NCBI RefSeq assembly: GCF_045277565.1
Contig: NZ_CP123584.1
Location: 310,001-374,000 of the forward strand
DNA length: 64,000 nucleotides
DNA from: Aliisedimentitalea scapharcae
Lineage (GTDB): Bacteria; Pseudomonadota; Alphaproteobacteria; Rhodobacterales; Rhodobacteraceae
Reading direction: 5' to 3'
Positions 25,480-33,860 of this stretch are shown here, piece by piece; the stretch's first letter is position 1; the number at the start of each line of letters is the position of its first letter. The notes under the pieces are model-generated. The model saw only the letters and a program-made list of their open reading frames with translations. It searched no databases and was not told where the DNA came from. Made by a program: the position numbers and the translations under genes.

Positions 25480-26256
25480 TTAATTCTGAAAATACGCGGG
25501 ATATTCGGCGCGGAATCGTTCGGCCCATTCTTGGCTCAGTGCATCTGCGAGCTTCGCGGTTGGGGGTAGAATATCTTCCCCATATTGTGATGCGAGACCC
25601 AGGAAATTCAGACACTTTGCCAGAGTATCGGCAGGGTTGGCGGAAAGTTCATCATAGGAAATGCGCATAGGAGATAGCCCCTCCTGCATGAACCAACCTT
25701 CCCACGCCCGCTCCATCTCAATGAGCTCCAAGAGCGTTTTCTCTATCTGTTGGGGATCATAGACAGGCGGCTTGGGCGCAGACAGGCGTTCCAACTCGCT
25801 CCCGTCCGCGGCCCTGTGCCAAAGCCCGGTTTGAGTGGCTTTGACCAACGAGATCGCTTGTTCCATCTTGTTGCTTCGGGTCAGGTGGATAAAACGGGTC
25901 GATCCAAAAGAGGCCTGAATGCGATCCAGATCGCAATCGGCTTGTGGGTGGAGACCGCCGATTTGCTGAATGAAATGATCAAAGCTTGCCCTCTGTATCC
26001 TGAGACCAAATACCCCTGTATCGCCCGTACCGATTTCTATGGCTGCATTTACGACCGTTCGTACCGCCTGTTGCGCAGATGGTTCCGTCGTGCGCACCCC
26101 ATAGGCCTGCAACCATCCATCCAGCGACGTGCTGTGAAAATGAGAGTCTGGGTTTCCAGCAATACCCGTTGCTTTCAGCAATGTGCACAACAGCGTACTG
26201 CCGCTGCGCGGGGTGGTGCAAATGACATAAGAGGAAATGCGCGATTTTCCTGACAC
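25480..26256 (-). CDS. Stf0-family sulfotransferase
   Basis: A 258-residue PAPS-dependent sulfotransferase of the trehalose-2-sulfotransferase (Stf0) family. The 5'-phosphosulfate-binding loop is TTPRSGSTLL (14-23). FGLRIQRASFDHF and FIHLTRSNKMEQAISLVKA (with the 3'-phosphate Arg/Ser) follow, as does ISYDELSANP. In mycobacteria Stf0 sulfates trehalose; the acceptor here is unknown and may be a sugar of the local glycan. It is the second sulfotransferase-like gene in this region and is transcribed opposite to the glycosyltransferase operon. Confidence 0.88.
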   Translation of the reverse strand: MSGKSRISSYVICTTPRSGSTLLCTLLKATGIAGNPDSHFHSTSLDGWLQAYGVRTTEPSAQQAVRTVVNAAIEIGTGDTGVFGLRIQRASFDHFIQQIGGLHPQADCDLDRIQASFGSTRFIHLTRSNKMEQAISLVKATQTGLWHRAADGSELERLSAPKPPVYDPQQIEKTLLELIEMERAWEGWFMQEGLSPMRISYDELSANPADTLAKCLNFLGLASQYGEDILPPTAKLADALSQEWAERFRAEYPAYFQN

Positions 26257-26317
26257 AGCACCAGTCCGTTACATGTCGCTGCAAGGACCTTTGCAGACCG
26301 GATGCGCAAAACGCCTA

Positions 26318-26782
26318 TCAGGCAGCCTGAACAGATTGGCCTTCGGTCAGAATAGTGTACAGCGTCGCGGCGTCCAAATTGGCCCGCAATTTGGTGCAGA
26401 CCGAGGCTTCGCGCAGTGTACGCGACACCAAAGCCAACGCCTTGAGATGTTCAACTCCGGCCTGTTCAGGCGCAAACAATGCAAATGCGACATCGACCGG
26501 CTGACGATCCACGGCACCGAAATCCAGAGGCTTTTCTAGAATCACAAATACGCCGGTTACCTGGTCCAGATCTTCCAGACGCGCATGGGGCAATGCAACG
26601 CCATGGCCCACACCAGTTGGGCCAAGGCTTTCGCGCTCCAGCAGAGCTTCGAGCGTTGTCTGTGCGTCCAGCCCATAGGCGGACTGGGCCACATCAGATA
26701 TGTCCTGGAACAGGCGTTTCTTACTCGACGCAGAGGCAATAACCTTTACGGCCTCAGGTGCGAGGATGCTCGAAAGTTCCAT
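26318..26782 (-). CDS. ptsN: Nitrogen-regulatory PTS IIA protein PtsN
   Basis: A 154-residue EIIA(Ntr) protein, phosphorylated by the PTS-Ntr relay and used to tune potassium, nitrogen and envelope functions by protein contact. The phosphorylated histidine is H66 in GVALPHARL. Length and fold-type sequence (EALLERESLGPTGVGHG) are standard. It lies 48 bases downstream of hpf on the same strand, the conserved alphaproteobacterial order, although rpoN, which often precedes hpf, is missing here. Confidence 0.93.
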   Translation of the reverse strand: MELSSILAPEAVKVIASASSKKRLFQDISDVAQSAYGLDAQTTLEALLERESLGPTGVGHGVALPHARLEDLDQVTGVFVILEKPLDFGAVDRQPVDVAFALFAPEQAGVEHLKALALVSRTLREASVCTKLRANLDAATLYTILTEGQSVQAA

Positions 26783-26830
26783 TGTTGCTTGCTCCGCTAT
26801 CGCATTCTCGGATGCGCTGGGTCAGGTTGA

Positions 26831-27394
26831 TTATGGATCGATCCAACCGATATTACCGTCTTCGCGACGATATACGACGTTCAATCCATCCTTCTTCTCG
26901 TTCCGGAAGATCAAAACAGGTGCCCCGGCCAGTTCCATTTGCATGACAGCTTCTCCCACGGTCAGGGACGGAATCTTGGTTTCCATCTCTGCCACGATGA
27001 TTGGCTGCAACGATTCTGGTTCGGTCTCTTCTGTTTGCTCCTCCGATGCGAGGATATAAGAGGCTGCACCGAAGAGTTCAACCGGTTCGGAGCGATCCTT
27101 GTGATGATCCTTGAGTCGGCGCTTGTATCGACGTAGCTGGGTTTCCATCTTGTCACAGCAGCCTTCGAATGCGGCGTAGATCTCGTTCGCATGGGCTTTT
27201 GCCTGAGCGGTCAGGCCAGTGGACAGATGAATTGTGGTTTCGCACACATATTCATGCGCCGAACGGGAAAACACCACATTGGCGTCTGTCGGACGTTCGG
27301 CATATTTTTTCACCGCTTCGTTCAACTCGGTCTGCACATGGGTTTGCAGAGCTTCGCCAATGTCGATTTGCTTTCCACTGATTTGGTAACGCAT
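26831..27394 (-). CDS. hpf: Long-form ribosome hibernation promoting factor
   Basis: A 187-residue protein that binds the 30S decoding region and dimerises ribosomes in stationary phase. Residues 1-100 are the S30AE domain (MRYQISGKQIDIGEALQTHV). A charged linker follows, and residues ~130-187 are the C-terminal dimerisation domain (LTVGEAVMQMELAGAPVLIF, GNIGWIDP). The start is set at 27394 by the strong GAAGGAGACC site. The frame continues 56 codons further upstream, but that extension does not look like hpf sequence. Confidence 0.95.
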   Translation of the reverse strand: MRYQISGKQIDIGEALQTHVQTELNEAVKKYAERPTDANVVFSRSAHEYVCETTIHLSTGLTAQAKAHANEIYAAFEGCCDKMETQLRRYKRRLKDHHKDRSEPVELFGAASYILASEEQTEETEPESLQPIIVAEMETKIPSLTVGEAVMQMELAGAPVLIFRNEKKDGLNVVYRREDGNIGWIDP

Positions 27395-27805
27395 GTGGTC
27401 TCCTTCACGTATTTTCATCTTCAGCACGGCCATCCAATCAGACGGGTCCGCTACCAGCCAAAGATGAGGGGAATAGGCCGACCCGCTGATTGCATGTGTC
27501 CAGACCTTTGGAGAAAGGTCAGATCCGGATGCGCAGAAAACAGCGTGTTTGCCATACTCCAATTCAGGCGCAACTGATCCAAAGTGTCAATGCAATCCAG
27601 TGCGGTTTTACCGGAATCTTTTTCCGGGGTCGGGAAACCGGCAAAACATCGCAGGTCTGCGCCAGACGCGTATGGGGCTGGGTCTGCTATGCGTGCGCGA
27701 TCCGCTGGGGTCTGTGTTCAGCGCGCGACCGCGCGCTGCGTGGCCCAACGGCACCGGATGCTTTTTCAAAAGCAATCCGTGCGGGCGGGAGCGTCGCCTG
27801 ACGGT
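27395..27805. other. 411-base gap upstream of hpf, no gene seen
   Basis: No frame here has a believable ribosome binding site and composition. On the minus strand a TTGACA at about 27580 is a possible -35 for hpf with no good -10. Hairpins are present: CAGCGCG/CGCGCTG (27719-27736) and an A/T-rich GGATGCTTTT/AAAAGC-ATCC type (about 27753-27777), which may end lptB transcription. In many proteobacteria rpoN occupies this position; no remnant is visible. Confidence 0.55.
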
Positions 27806-28564
27806 TTACGAAATCCGAAAATTGTCACCCAGATAAACACGGCGCACGTTTTCGTTGTCGACCACCTCGTCCGGGGTGCCTGACATCAGAACCTGCCCGT
27901 CGTGCAGAATATATGCCCGATCCACGATCTCGAGCGTTTCGCGCACGTTATGGTCGGTGATCAGCACGCCAATCCCGCGTTTTTTGAGGTCGGCAACCAG
28001 ATGGCGGATGTCTCCCACGCTGATTGGGTCAACGCCTGCGAATGGTTCATCCAGCAACAGGTATTTGGGGTCAGCGGCCAGGCAACGGGCGATTTCGACC
28101 CGGCGACGTTCACCGCCCGACAGGGCCAATGCAGGGGCGCGGCGCAGGTGCTCGATGGAAAACTCTGACAACAACTCTTCGAGCCGTTCACGCCGCTTGT
28201 GGCGATCGCGCTGCGAGATATCCAGAACGGCGGTGATATTGTCTTCGACCGACAGCCCGCGGAAAATCGACATTTCCTGTGGGAGATAACCGATACCCAT
28301 GCGCGCGCGACGATACATTGGCAGGCTGGTGGCGTTCTGGCCATCAATCGTCACAGTGCCGGCCTCGGGGAAAATCAAACCGGCAATCGCATAGAAGCTG
28401 GTGGTTTTTCCAGAGCCGTTGGGGCCCAACAGGGCCACGACTTCGCCCCGGTCCAACGTCATGGACACATCCCGGATCACGATGCGTTTGCGATAGGATT
28501 TGCGCAGCTTGTCGATACGCAGCCCCGAGGACCCCGACGTTACAGTCAAATTGGGGCGCGCCAT
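27806..28564 (-). CDS. lptB: LPS export ABC transporter ATPase LptB
   Basis: Cytoplasmic ATPase that powers LPS extraction from the inner membrane with LptFG. The 252-residue protein has Walker A GPNGSGKTT (47-55), Q-loop YLPQEMSIFRGL, signature LSGGERRRVEIARCL, Walker B YLLLDEPFAGVDP and the H-loop in ITDHNVRETL. The short N-terminal extension before LRIDKL is common in this family's alphaproteobacterial members. The start overlaps the lptA stop by 1 base. It is the last gene of the kdsD-lptC-lptA-lptB series. Confidence 0.96.
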   Translation of the reverse strand: MARPNLTVTSGSSGLRIDKLRKSYRKRIVIRDVSMTLDRGEVVALLGPNGSGKTTSFYAIAGLIFPEAGTVTIDGQNATSLPMYRRARMGIGYLPQEMSIFRGLSVEDNITAVLDISQRDRHKRRERLEELLSEFSIEHLRRAPALALSGGERRRVEIARCLAADPKYLLLDEPFAGVDPISVGDIRHLVADLKKRGIGVLITDHNVRETLEIVDRAYILHDGQVLMSGTPDEVVDNENVRRVYLGDNFRIS

Positions 28565-29058
28565 CAGTTGTTGCCGTCGGAATTGAGAACAGTTTTAACG
28601 CGGCCGATCATCTGAGCCGTTCCATCGGTCAGATGTACGGTCATCCGGTCCGAGGTCAACGCATTGGGACCCTGGGTCAACAGAACATTGCCGCTCATTT
28701 CGATGACACCGCTGTCGATGGTGTAATCCGCCCGCTCCGCTTCTGCGGCGTCGGGGCCATTGACCAGCAAAACGTCTCCGGTTGCTTCCAGCCGTTGAAT
28801 GCTGCTGGCTTCTTGGTTGTAGATCACAAGAACCCGGGCGGCAGACAGCTTCATCACGCCCTGGTTCACCAGGACATTTCCGGTGAATTCCGCAGATCCG
28901 TTTCCCTGATTGACGTCCAGATTGTCGGCGGTGACTTCGACCGGCAACGATGGGTCCGCCTTGACTGCGCCAAAGGCGACATTGGTCCCTTCTGCCGCCG
29001 CCACGGCGCCAGTCGCCATGAAGGTCAGTGAAATTAGAAGGCGACGCAAGTAGATCAC
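28564..29058 (-). CDS. lptA: LPS transport periplasmic bridge protein LptA
   Basis: A 164-residue OstA-fold protein that forms the periplasmic bridge for LPS. A signal peptide of ~22 residues ends at AVAAAEG. The repeated beta-strand pattern is clear: VEVTADNLDVNQGNGSAEF, NVLVNQGVMKLSA, GVIEMSGNVLLTQGPN and LTSDRMTVHL. It is 3 bases downstream of lptC and overlaps lptB by 1 base. Confidence 0.92.
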   Translation of the reverse strand: MIYLRRLLISLTFMATGAVAAAEGTNVAFGAVKADPSLPVEVTADNLDVNQGNGSAEFTGNVLVNQGVMKLSAARVLVIYNQEASSIQRLEATGDVLLVNGPDAAEAERADYTIDSGVIEMSGNVLLTQGPNALTSDRMTVHLTDGTAQMIGRVKTVLNSDGNN

Positions 29059-29061
29059 AGG

Positions 29062-29661
29062 TTATCTTTCCGGCTTTTGGGGGGTGTATATCAGCTTCAC
29101 GCCCTCATTGAAAAGCATGTGCACGGGGCCACCTTCACTTTTTGATGAAAAATGCATCGTTCCAGCCGTAAAGTCACCGATTGGACCGGCTCCGGTGATT
29201 GGTCCGGGGCTGTTTCCGGACACGCCGCTCAATGCGGTGTTCAGACGATCGGTGTTGATGACGATCCCGGTCGACGACACGATTTCGACGTTGCCGATAA
29301 AGCTGGCCTTGTCCTTGTCCAACCGCACCCGTCCCGTATCTGATTGCAGGGTCATTTCCGACCCGTCTGCCATGCGGATGCGGGCATTCAGATCGGTGGC
29401 AACTGCGGGAGTGTCATTGCCGCCCGGACGGGCCAGGCTGGCCGTGACCATGATCTCATCCCCCTGCGCTGTGGTGCCGGAAAAGAACGGGGCCGTAACC
29501 TGTTGGTCGCGGGTGCGCTCTTCGATTTCACGTTTGGCAAAGGGAATTTTGGTTTCGGTCTCGCTGCCGCGCGAAATCAGGAACAGGGTCGACAGCAAAC
29601 CCAGTGCTGCCAGCGGCAGCAGCACCTTGAGAAAGGCAACAATGCGGGAATAGCCGTCCAC
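29062..29661 (-). CDS. lptC: LPS export inner-membrane protein LptC
   Basis: A bitopic membrane protein linking LptBFG to LptA. The N-terminal transmembrane segment (IVAFLKVLLPLAALGLL, about residues 7-27) is followed by a periplasmic OstA-like domain (MADGSEMTLQSDTGRV, FIGNVEIVSSTGIVINTDRLN, MHFSSK). I chose GTG at 29661: a GGA lies just upstream and it falls 4 bases after the kdsD stop. The longer reading to 29742 would run back into kdsD. It gives 199 residues, normal for the family. Confidence 0.88.
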   Translation of the reverse strand: MDGYSRIVAFLKVLLPLAALGLLSTLFLISRGSETETKIPFAKREIEERTRDQQVTAPFFSGTTAQGDEIMVTASLARPGGNDTPAVATDLNARIRMADGSEMTLQSDTGRVRLDKDKASFIGNVEIVSSTGIVINTDRLNTALSGVSGNSPGPITGAGPIGDFTAGTMHFSSKSEGGPVHMLFNEGVKLIYTPQKPER

Positions 29662-29665
29662 TGTC

Positions 29666-30631
29666 CTATCCCAATCCGACGCGCAAACAATCGTGGATAT
29701 GCAGCAGCCCGATCGGGTCGCCACCTGTGTCGGAATCCACAACCATCAGACAGGTGATGCGTGGCGAATTGGTGTTCATGAAGGCAACGGCTTCTTCGGC
29801 GAGCGCACCGGGGCGTATCGTGGCAGGATCGCGGGTCATGACGTCTTTGGCGCTCAGCGCCAGCAACCCGTCCATGTTTCGGCGCAAGTCGCCATCGGTA
29901 ATGATACCGACAAGCCCCCCGTCTGCGCCCACTACACCCGTGACGCCAAACCCCTTTTGGCTGATTTCGATCAACGCATCGCCCATCGGGGTGTCCAACT
30001 GAACCAGCGGCAACTCATTGCCGGTATGCATCAGGTCCTGAACCTTGCTCAGCCGTGCGCCCAGTTTGCCACCCGGGTGGAATTCACGGAAATGTTCGGG
30101 TGTGAACTGGCGGTGTTCCATCAACGCAATGGCCAGGGCATCACCCAGCGCCAATGTCATGGTGGTCGACGTGGTCGGAACGATGCCGGATCCGCAGGCT
30201 TCGGGCGCCGCGGGCAGCAACAGCGCCACATCGGACTGCTTCAACAGGGTCGATTCCGCCCGGCTGGCCACACCGATCAACGGAATGGCAAAACGGCGGG
30301 TATAGGCGACCATATCGGCCAGCTCTGGTGTTTCGCCAGAGTTCGACAGCACCAACGCCACGTCGCCCTGGGCCATCATGCCCAGATCCCCATGGCTGGC
30401 CTCGGCCGGATGTACGAAATGCGCCGGAGTTCCGGTCGATGCCAGGGTCGCCGCAATCTTGCGCGCGATATGGCCCGACTTGCCCATGCCCGAGATGATC
30501 ACCCGACCTGTTGCATTCAGCAACGTGTCCACGGCCTGGTCAAAGCTGTCATCCAGGCTGTCAGCCAGCAGGCTCAGTGCCTGGGCTTCGATGCCGACAA
30601 CCCGGCGGGCGGTGTCCTGAAACCCGCTCAT
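29666..30631 (-). CDS. kdsD: Arabinose-5-phosphate isomerase (KdsD/KpsF)
   Basis: Converts ribulose-5-phosphate to arabinose-5-phosphate, the first step to Kdo. The 321-residue protein has an N-terminal SIS sugar isomerase domain (VIISGMGKSGHIARKIAATLASTG, FVHPAEASHGDLGM, LSNSGETPEL) and two C-terminal CBS domains (about 205-320, with ITDGDLRRNMD). Its position before lptCAB couples Kdo synthesis with LPS export. The start overlaps the RNase D-like gene by 4 bases. A KpsF capsule role is an alternative, but the Lpt context favours KdsD. Confidence 0.94.
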   Translation of the reverse strand: MSGFQDTARRVVGIEAQALSLLADSLDDSFDQAVDTLLNATGRVIISGMGKSGHIARKIAATLASTGTPAHFVHPAEASHGDLGMMAQGDVALVLSNSGETPELADMVAYTRRFAIPLIGVASRAESTLLKQSDVALLLPAAPEACGSGIVPTTSTTMTLALGDALAIALMEHRQFTPEHFREFHPGGKLGARLSKVQDLMHTGNELPLVQLDTPMGDALIEISQKGFGVTGVVGADGGLVGIITDGDLRRNMDGLLALSAKDVMTRDPATIRPGALAEEAVAFMNTNSPRITCLMVVDSDTGGDPIGLLHIHDCLRVGLG

Positions 30632-31242
30632 GAGTGTGCAAAAATGTCGATTTCGGGCCAGCCTGCCAGGTCCAGCTTTGCCCGCATGGGCAAAAAGTCG
30701 AAACAGGCCTGGGCCATCTCGGTACGTCCTTCGCGGGCCAAACGTTTGTCCAGCTGTTCACGCAGACGGTGCAGGTGCAGAACATCGGATGCGGCATATT
30801 CCAGTTGCGCATTGGTCAGGGTTTCGGCCCCCCAATCACTCATTTGCTGCTGTTTGGAAATGTCGACCCCGATCAACTCTTGTGTCAGGTTCTTGAGCCC
30901 ATGGCGGTCTGTATAGGTGCGTACCAGCCGGCTCGCGATTTTGGTGCAATAGACCGGGGCGGTCAGCGCGCCAAAGGCATTGTACATGGCGGCAATGTCA
31001 AACCGGCCGAAATGAAACAGCTTGAGCACGTTGGGGTCGGTCAGCATTGCGCACAGGTTGGGGGCTTGGGTCTGGCCTTTTTCGACCTGCACGATATGTG
31101 CATTGCCGTCGCCTCCGGACATCTGGATCACACACAGGCGGTCGCGATGCGGGTTCAACCCCATGGTTTCACAGTCGATGGCCACGATTGGGCCCATATC
31201 CAGCCCATCGGGCAGATCGTTTTTGTACAGATGGTTGGCCAC
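30628..31242 (-). CDS. Short RNase D-like 3'-5' exonuclease
   Basis: A 204-residue DEDD-type exonuclease. The catalytic residues are in VAIDCETMGL (D and E), FHFGRFDIAAMY (D) and YAASDVLHL (Y-x3-D, DEDDy type). It lacks the HRDC domains of full-length RNase D (about 375 residues), so it is the exonuclease core only, a common short form in alphaproteobacteria. It likely trims structured RNA such as tRNA precursors. The start is GTG at 31242 with AAAGGGA upstream; the longer open frame upstream is rejected because it crosses the tRNA-Leu gene. Confidence 0.88.
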   Translation of the reverse strand: MANHLYKNDLPDGLDMGPIVAIDCETMGLNPHRDRLCVIQMSGGDGNAHIVQVEKGQTQAPNLCAMLTDPNVLKLFHFGRFDIAAMYNAFGALTAPVYCTKIASRLVRTYTDRHGLKNLTQELIGVDISKQQQMSDWGAETLTNAQLEYAASDVLHLHRLREQLDKRLAREGRTEMAQACFDFLPMRAKLDLAGWPEIDIFAHS

Positions 31243-31431
31243 GATGTCGTCCCTTTGGAGAATATATGGATCGGGACTGAGATAGGCGCTTTGGCGGGCA
31301 AACTCAACGGGCGGGCACCTGCAATCGCGCCGTTCGCCATTCCCCGCTGATGCACAGACCCGATAGTCCGACAAAGCACCGCGATTCGTGGCGGAGCTGG
31401 ATTTTATCTGTGAGATTTCGATCGGGGAATT

Positions 31432-31517
31432 TGGTGCCCAGGAGAGGACTCGAACCTCCACGTCCAAAAGGACACTAGCACCTGAAGCTAGCGCGTCTAC
31501 CATTCCGCCACCTGGGC
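31432..31517 (-). tRNA. tRNA-Leu (anticodon CAG)
   Basis: On the minus strand: acceptor stem GCCCAGG/CCTGGGC, discriminator A and an encoded CCA end. The D arm contains GGTAGACGC. The anticodon stem CTAGC/GCTAG encloses the loop TTCAGGT, giving anticodon CAG. A class II variable arm is present (GTCC TTTT GGAC), then the T arm with GGTTCGAGTCC. The total is 86 bases with CCA. The long variable arm and anticodon agree on leucine. Confidence 0.97.
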
Positions 31518-31728
31518 AGGTGTCGTGAGGGGGCGTTTAAGCCCAGTCGCTGAGGGTGTCAATCGGAATAATCCGATTTTTTTCAAACTTCTTGAACATT
31601 CCTGTGGAAAAAAATGGTGCCGTATCGGCGGCAACGCAGCGAAGCCTGCAAAAGCGGCGTTTTGCGCCTTGTTTGCCGGGGTTCAGAGCGGTAGATCGGT
31701 GTCAAAGCTAACTCGCAGGAGCCATACC

Positions 31729-32712
31729 ATGTCCAAGCTGGTCACGATTTACGGCGGTTCAGGCTTTGTCGGGCGTTATATTGCGCGCCGCATGGCCAAA
31801 GAAGGTTGGCGCGTTCGCGTCGCCGTGCGTCGCCCGAACGAGGCAATGCATGTCAAACCTTATGGTGTCGTGGGGCAGGTTGAACCCGTGTTCTGCAATG
31901 TCCGCGATGATGCATCGGTCGCCGCCGTTATGCAGGATGCGGATGCGGTCGTGAACTGTGTCGGAATTCTCAACGAAACCGGCAAGAGCACATTTGACGA
32001 GGTGCATGTCCAGGGCGCTGGGCGGATTGCCCGGATCGCAGCTGATCAGGGTATCGCCACAATGGTGCACCTGTCCGCAATTGGCGCGGATGCAGAGGCC
32101 GCGAGCGCGTATTCCCGCAGCAAGGCCGCTGGCGAAGCCGCTGTTCTGGCGCATATGCCGGGTGCCATGATCCTGCGCCCGTCGGTTATCTTTGGGGCCG
32201 AAGACGGGTTCTTTAACTTCTTTGCCGGGACAACCCGGTTTGGTCCGGTTTTGCCGATTGCCGGGGCCGACACGCTGTTTCAGCCGGTTTATGTGGATGA
32301 TGTGGCCAAAGCAGCGGTCAAAGGGCTGTTGGGCGAAGTGCCGGGCGGTATCTATGAATTGGGTGGCCCAGAGGTCAAATCGCTCGGGGCGCTGCTCGAC
32401 CAGATGCTGGACGTGATTCACCGTCGCCGTTTGGTATTGCCGATGCCCGGATTTGTCGCGCGCCTGTTGGCCGGTAGCCTGGATATCGTGCAATTTGTCA
32501 GCTTCCAGCTGATTTCCAACAACATCCTGACGCGTGATCAGGTGCGCAGCCTGAAGACCGACAATGTTGTGGCCGAAGATGCGAACAGCTTTGCTGAGCT
32601 GGGGATCAAGCCGGTAACTCTGGCGTCGGTTCTGCCGGATTACCTGTGGAAATTCCGGCCTTCGGGTCAATATGATGCGATCAAGGATTCGGCCAAGAAC
32701 CTGCAAACCTGA
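31729..32712 (+). CDS. Complex I NDUFA9-like NAD(P)-binding protein
   Basis: A 327-residue atypical short-chain dehydrogenase/epimerase-fold protein. The nucleotide-binding loop is IYGGSGFVGRYIARRMA (8-24). NCVGILNETGKSTF and HLSAIGADAEAASAYSRSKAAGE contain the Y-x3-K-like segment. In alphaproteobacteria and mitochondria, relatives associate with NADH:quinone oxidoreductase as a structural subunit. It is far from any nuo operon here, as is usual. ATG at 31729 has AGGAG upstream; the frame is open another 68 codons 5' but without support. Confidence 0.9.
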   Translation: MSKLVTIYGGSGFVGRYIARRMAKEGWRVRVAVRRPNEAMHVKPYGVVGQVEPVFCNVRDDASVAAVMQDADAVVNCVGILNETGKSTFDEVHVQGAGRIARIAADQGIATMVHLSAIGADAEAASAYSRSKAAGEAAVLAHMPGAMILRPSVIFGAEDGFFNFFAGTTRFGPVLPIAGADTLFQPVYVDDVAKAAVKGLLGEVPGGIYELGGPEVKSLGALLDQMLDVIHRRRLVLPMPGFVARLLAGSLDIVQFVSFQLISNNILTRDQVRSLKTDNVVAEDANSFAELGIKPVTLASVLPDYLWKFRPSGQYDAIKDSAKNLQT

Positions 32713-32740
32713 CGGGTGTCTTGGACACTGGAACAATGCA

Positions 32741-32775
32741 GCGCGTCAGCCAATCAGGTTGGCGCGTTTTCTTTT
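32741..32775 (+). terminator. Terminator after the NDUFA9-like gene
   Basis: GCGCG and GCCAA pair with TTGG-CGCG across a short bulge, followed by TTTTCTTTT. It lies about 30 bases after the stop. Confidence 0.6.
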
Positions 32776-32812
32776 GCATGGGGGTCGGGATTGCCGGGCT
32801 GTGGCGCACCCC

Positions 32813-33619
32813 TTAGTTGCTGTAGGCGATGATCAGCAGAACGGATCCCAGAACCACCCGATAGATCACATATGGGGTGAAGCTGACGCTTTGCAGCAAC
32901 CGCATCATCAGGCTTAGCGCGGCCAAGGCTGAAACACAGGCAAGCCCGGCTGCGATCAGCGCATCCCGGATGACGCCGGTGTCTGCCTGGACCGCGACTT
33001 GGGTGCCCAGCAGGATGCCCGAGGCCAGAATCGTAGGGATCGACATCAGCATCGACAGGCGTGCCGCATCGGTGCGGTCATATCCCAGGGTGCGGGCACC
33101 GGTAATGGTGATGCCGGACCGAGAGGTGCCTGGGAGCAAGGCCAGAACCTGCCACAGCCCCATGATCAGCGCATGTTTTGCTGTCCAGTCTTTGGCCGTG
33201 TTGGTGGACGGGCTGTGGGTGTCGGCCCAATACAGAACCACGCCGAATCCCAACATGGTCCAGCCGATGACGGTCATGGACCGCATGGCATCGCTGAGCC
33301 CGGTGACATGCAGGATCGCCCCGGCGATCACGGTCGGGATCGTGGCAATGATCAGGCCCAGCGCCAGCTTTGCCCCCGGTGTATCGCATCGCCCCATGGC
33401 GAGCCGCGGTAGCCCTGCCAGGCCTGTTGAAACGTCGCGCCAGAAATAGATGACCACGGCCACCAGGGTGCCCACATGAACCGCCACGTCGATGGTTTGT
33501 CCCTGGTCGTCCAGTCCGGTCAGGCTGGGCAACAGAATCAGGTGACCAGAGGACGAAATGGGCAAAAATTCGGTGATACCCTGGATCACGGCAACGAGTA
33601 TCAATTGAAAAAGCGGCAT
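32813..33619 (-). CDS. uppP: Undecaprenyl-diphosphate phosphatase UppP (BacA)
   Basis: Integral membrane enzyme that dephosphorylates undecaprenyl pyrophosphate to recycle the lipid carrier of peptidoglycan and surface glycans; overexpression is known to give bacitracin resistance. The 268-residue protein has the catalytic motif QGITEFLPISSSGHL near the N-terminus and the second motif LLPGTSRSGITIT, with several membrane segments. The start MPLFQLILVAVIQG is set by homology; the ribosome binding site is weak and the open frame upstream (to 33763) is AT-rich leader. Confidence 0.95.
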   Translation of the reverse strand: MPLFQLILVAVIQGITEFLPISSSGHLILLPSLTGLDDQGQTIDVAVHVGTLVAVVIYFWRDVSTGLAGLPRLAMGRCDTPGAKLALGLIIATIPTVIAGAILHVTGLSDAMRSMTVIGWTMLGFGVVLYWADTHSPSTNTAKDWTAKHALIMGLWQVLALLPGTSRSGITITGARTLGYDRTDAARLSMLMSIPTILASGILLGTQVAVQADTGVIRDALIAAGLACVSALAALSLMMRLLQSVSFTPYVIYRVVLGSVLLIIAYSN

Positions 33620-33860
33620 GAGGCAAAAAACCTGAGGAGTATTGAGGGGGCGTGTGGGTTTAGGGATCGGTATAAAGTGCCTGTTTTTAAAGGGAAGGAA
33701 ATAAATAGGTCCGATATGAAGCCTAAAAATGCTGTACATTTTGGCAAAGCTTGGGCAAATCAAAGCTGAGATCGAAATTTAGGTCAGCATAGTTGACTTT
33801 TAATCCGCAACGCTACGGTTTATCACCAGCCGAAGCCAGCCAAACGACGGAGTCCCAGCC

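Noticed and set aside
27395..27562. 56-codon upstream extension of hpf
   Set aside because: No similarity to hpf; the GAAGGAGACC site fixes the start at 27394.
31243..31503. 87-codon upstream extension of the RNase D-like gene
   Set aside because: It would run through the tRNA-Leu gene; a good start with a ribosome binding site exists at 31242.
33620..33763. 48-codon upstream extension of uppP
   Set aside because: AT-rich leader; UppP proteins begin directly at the first membrane helix.
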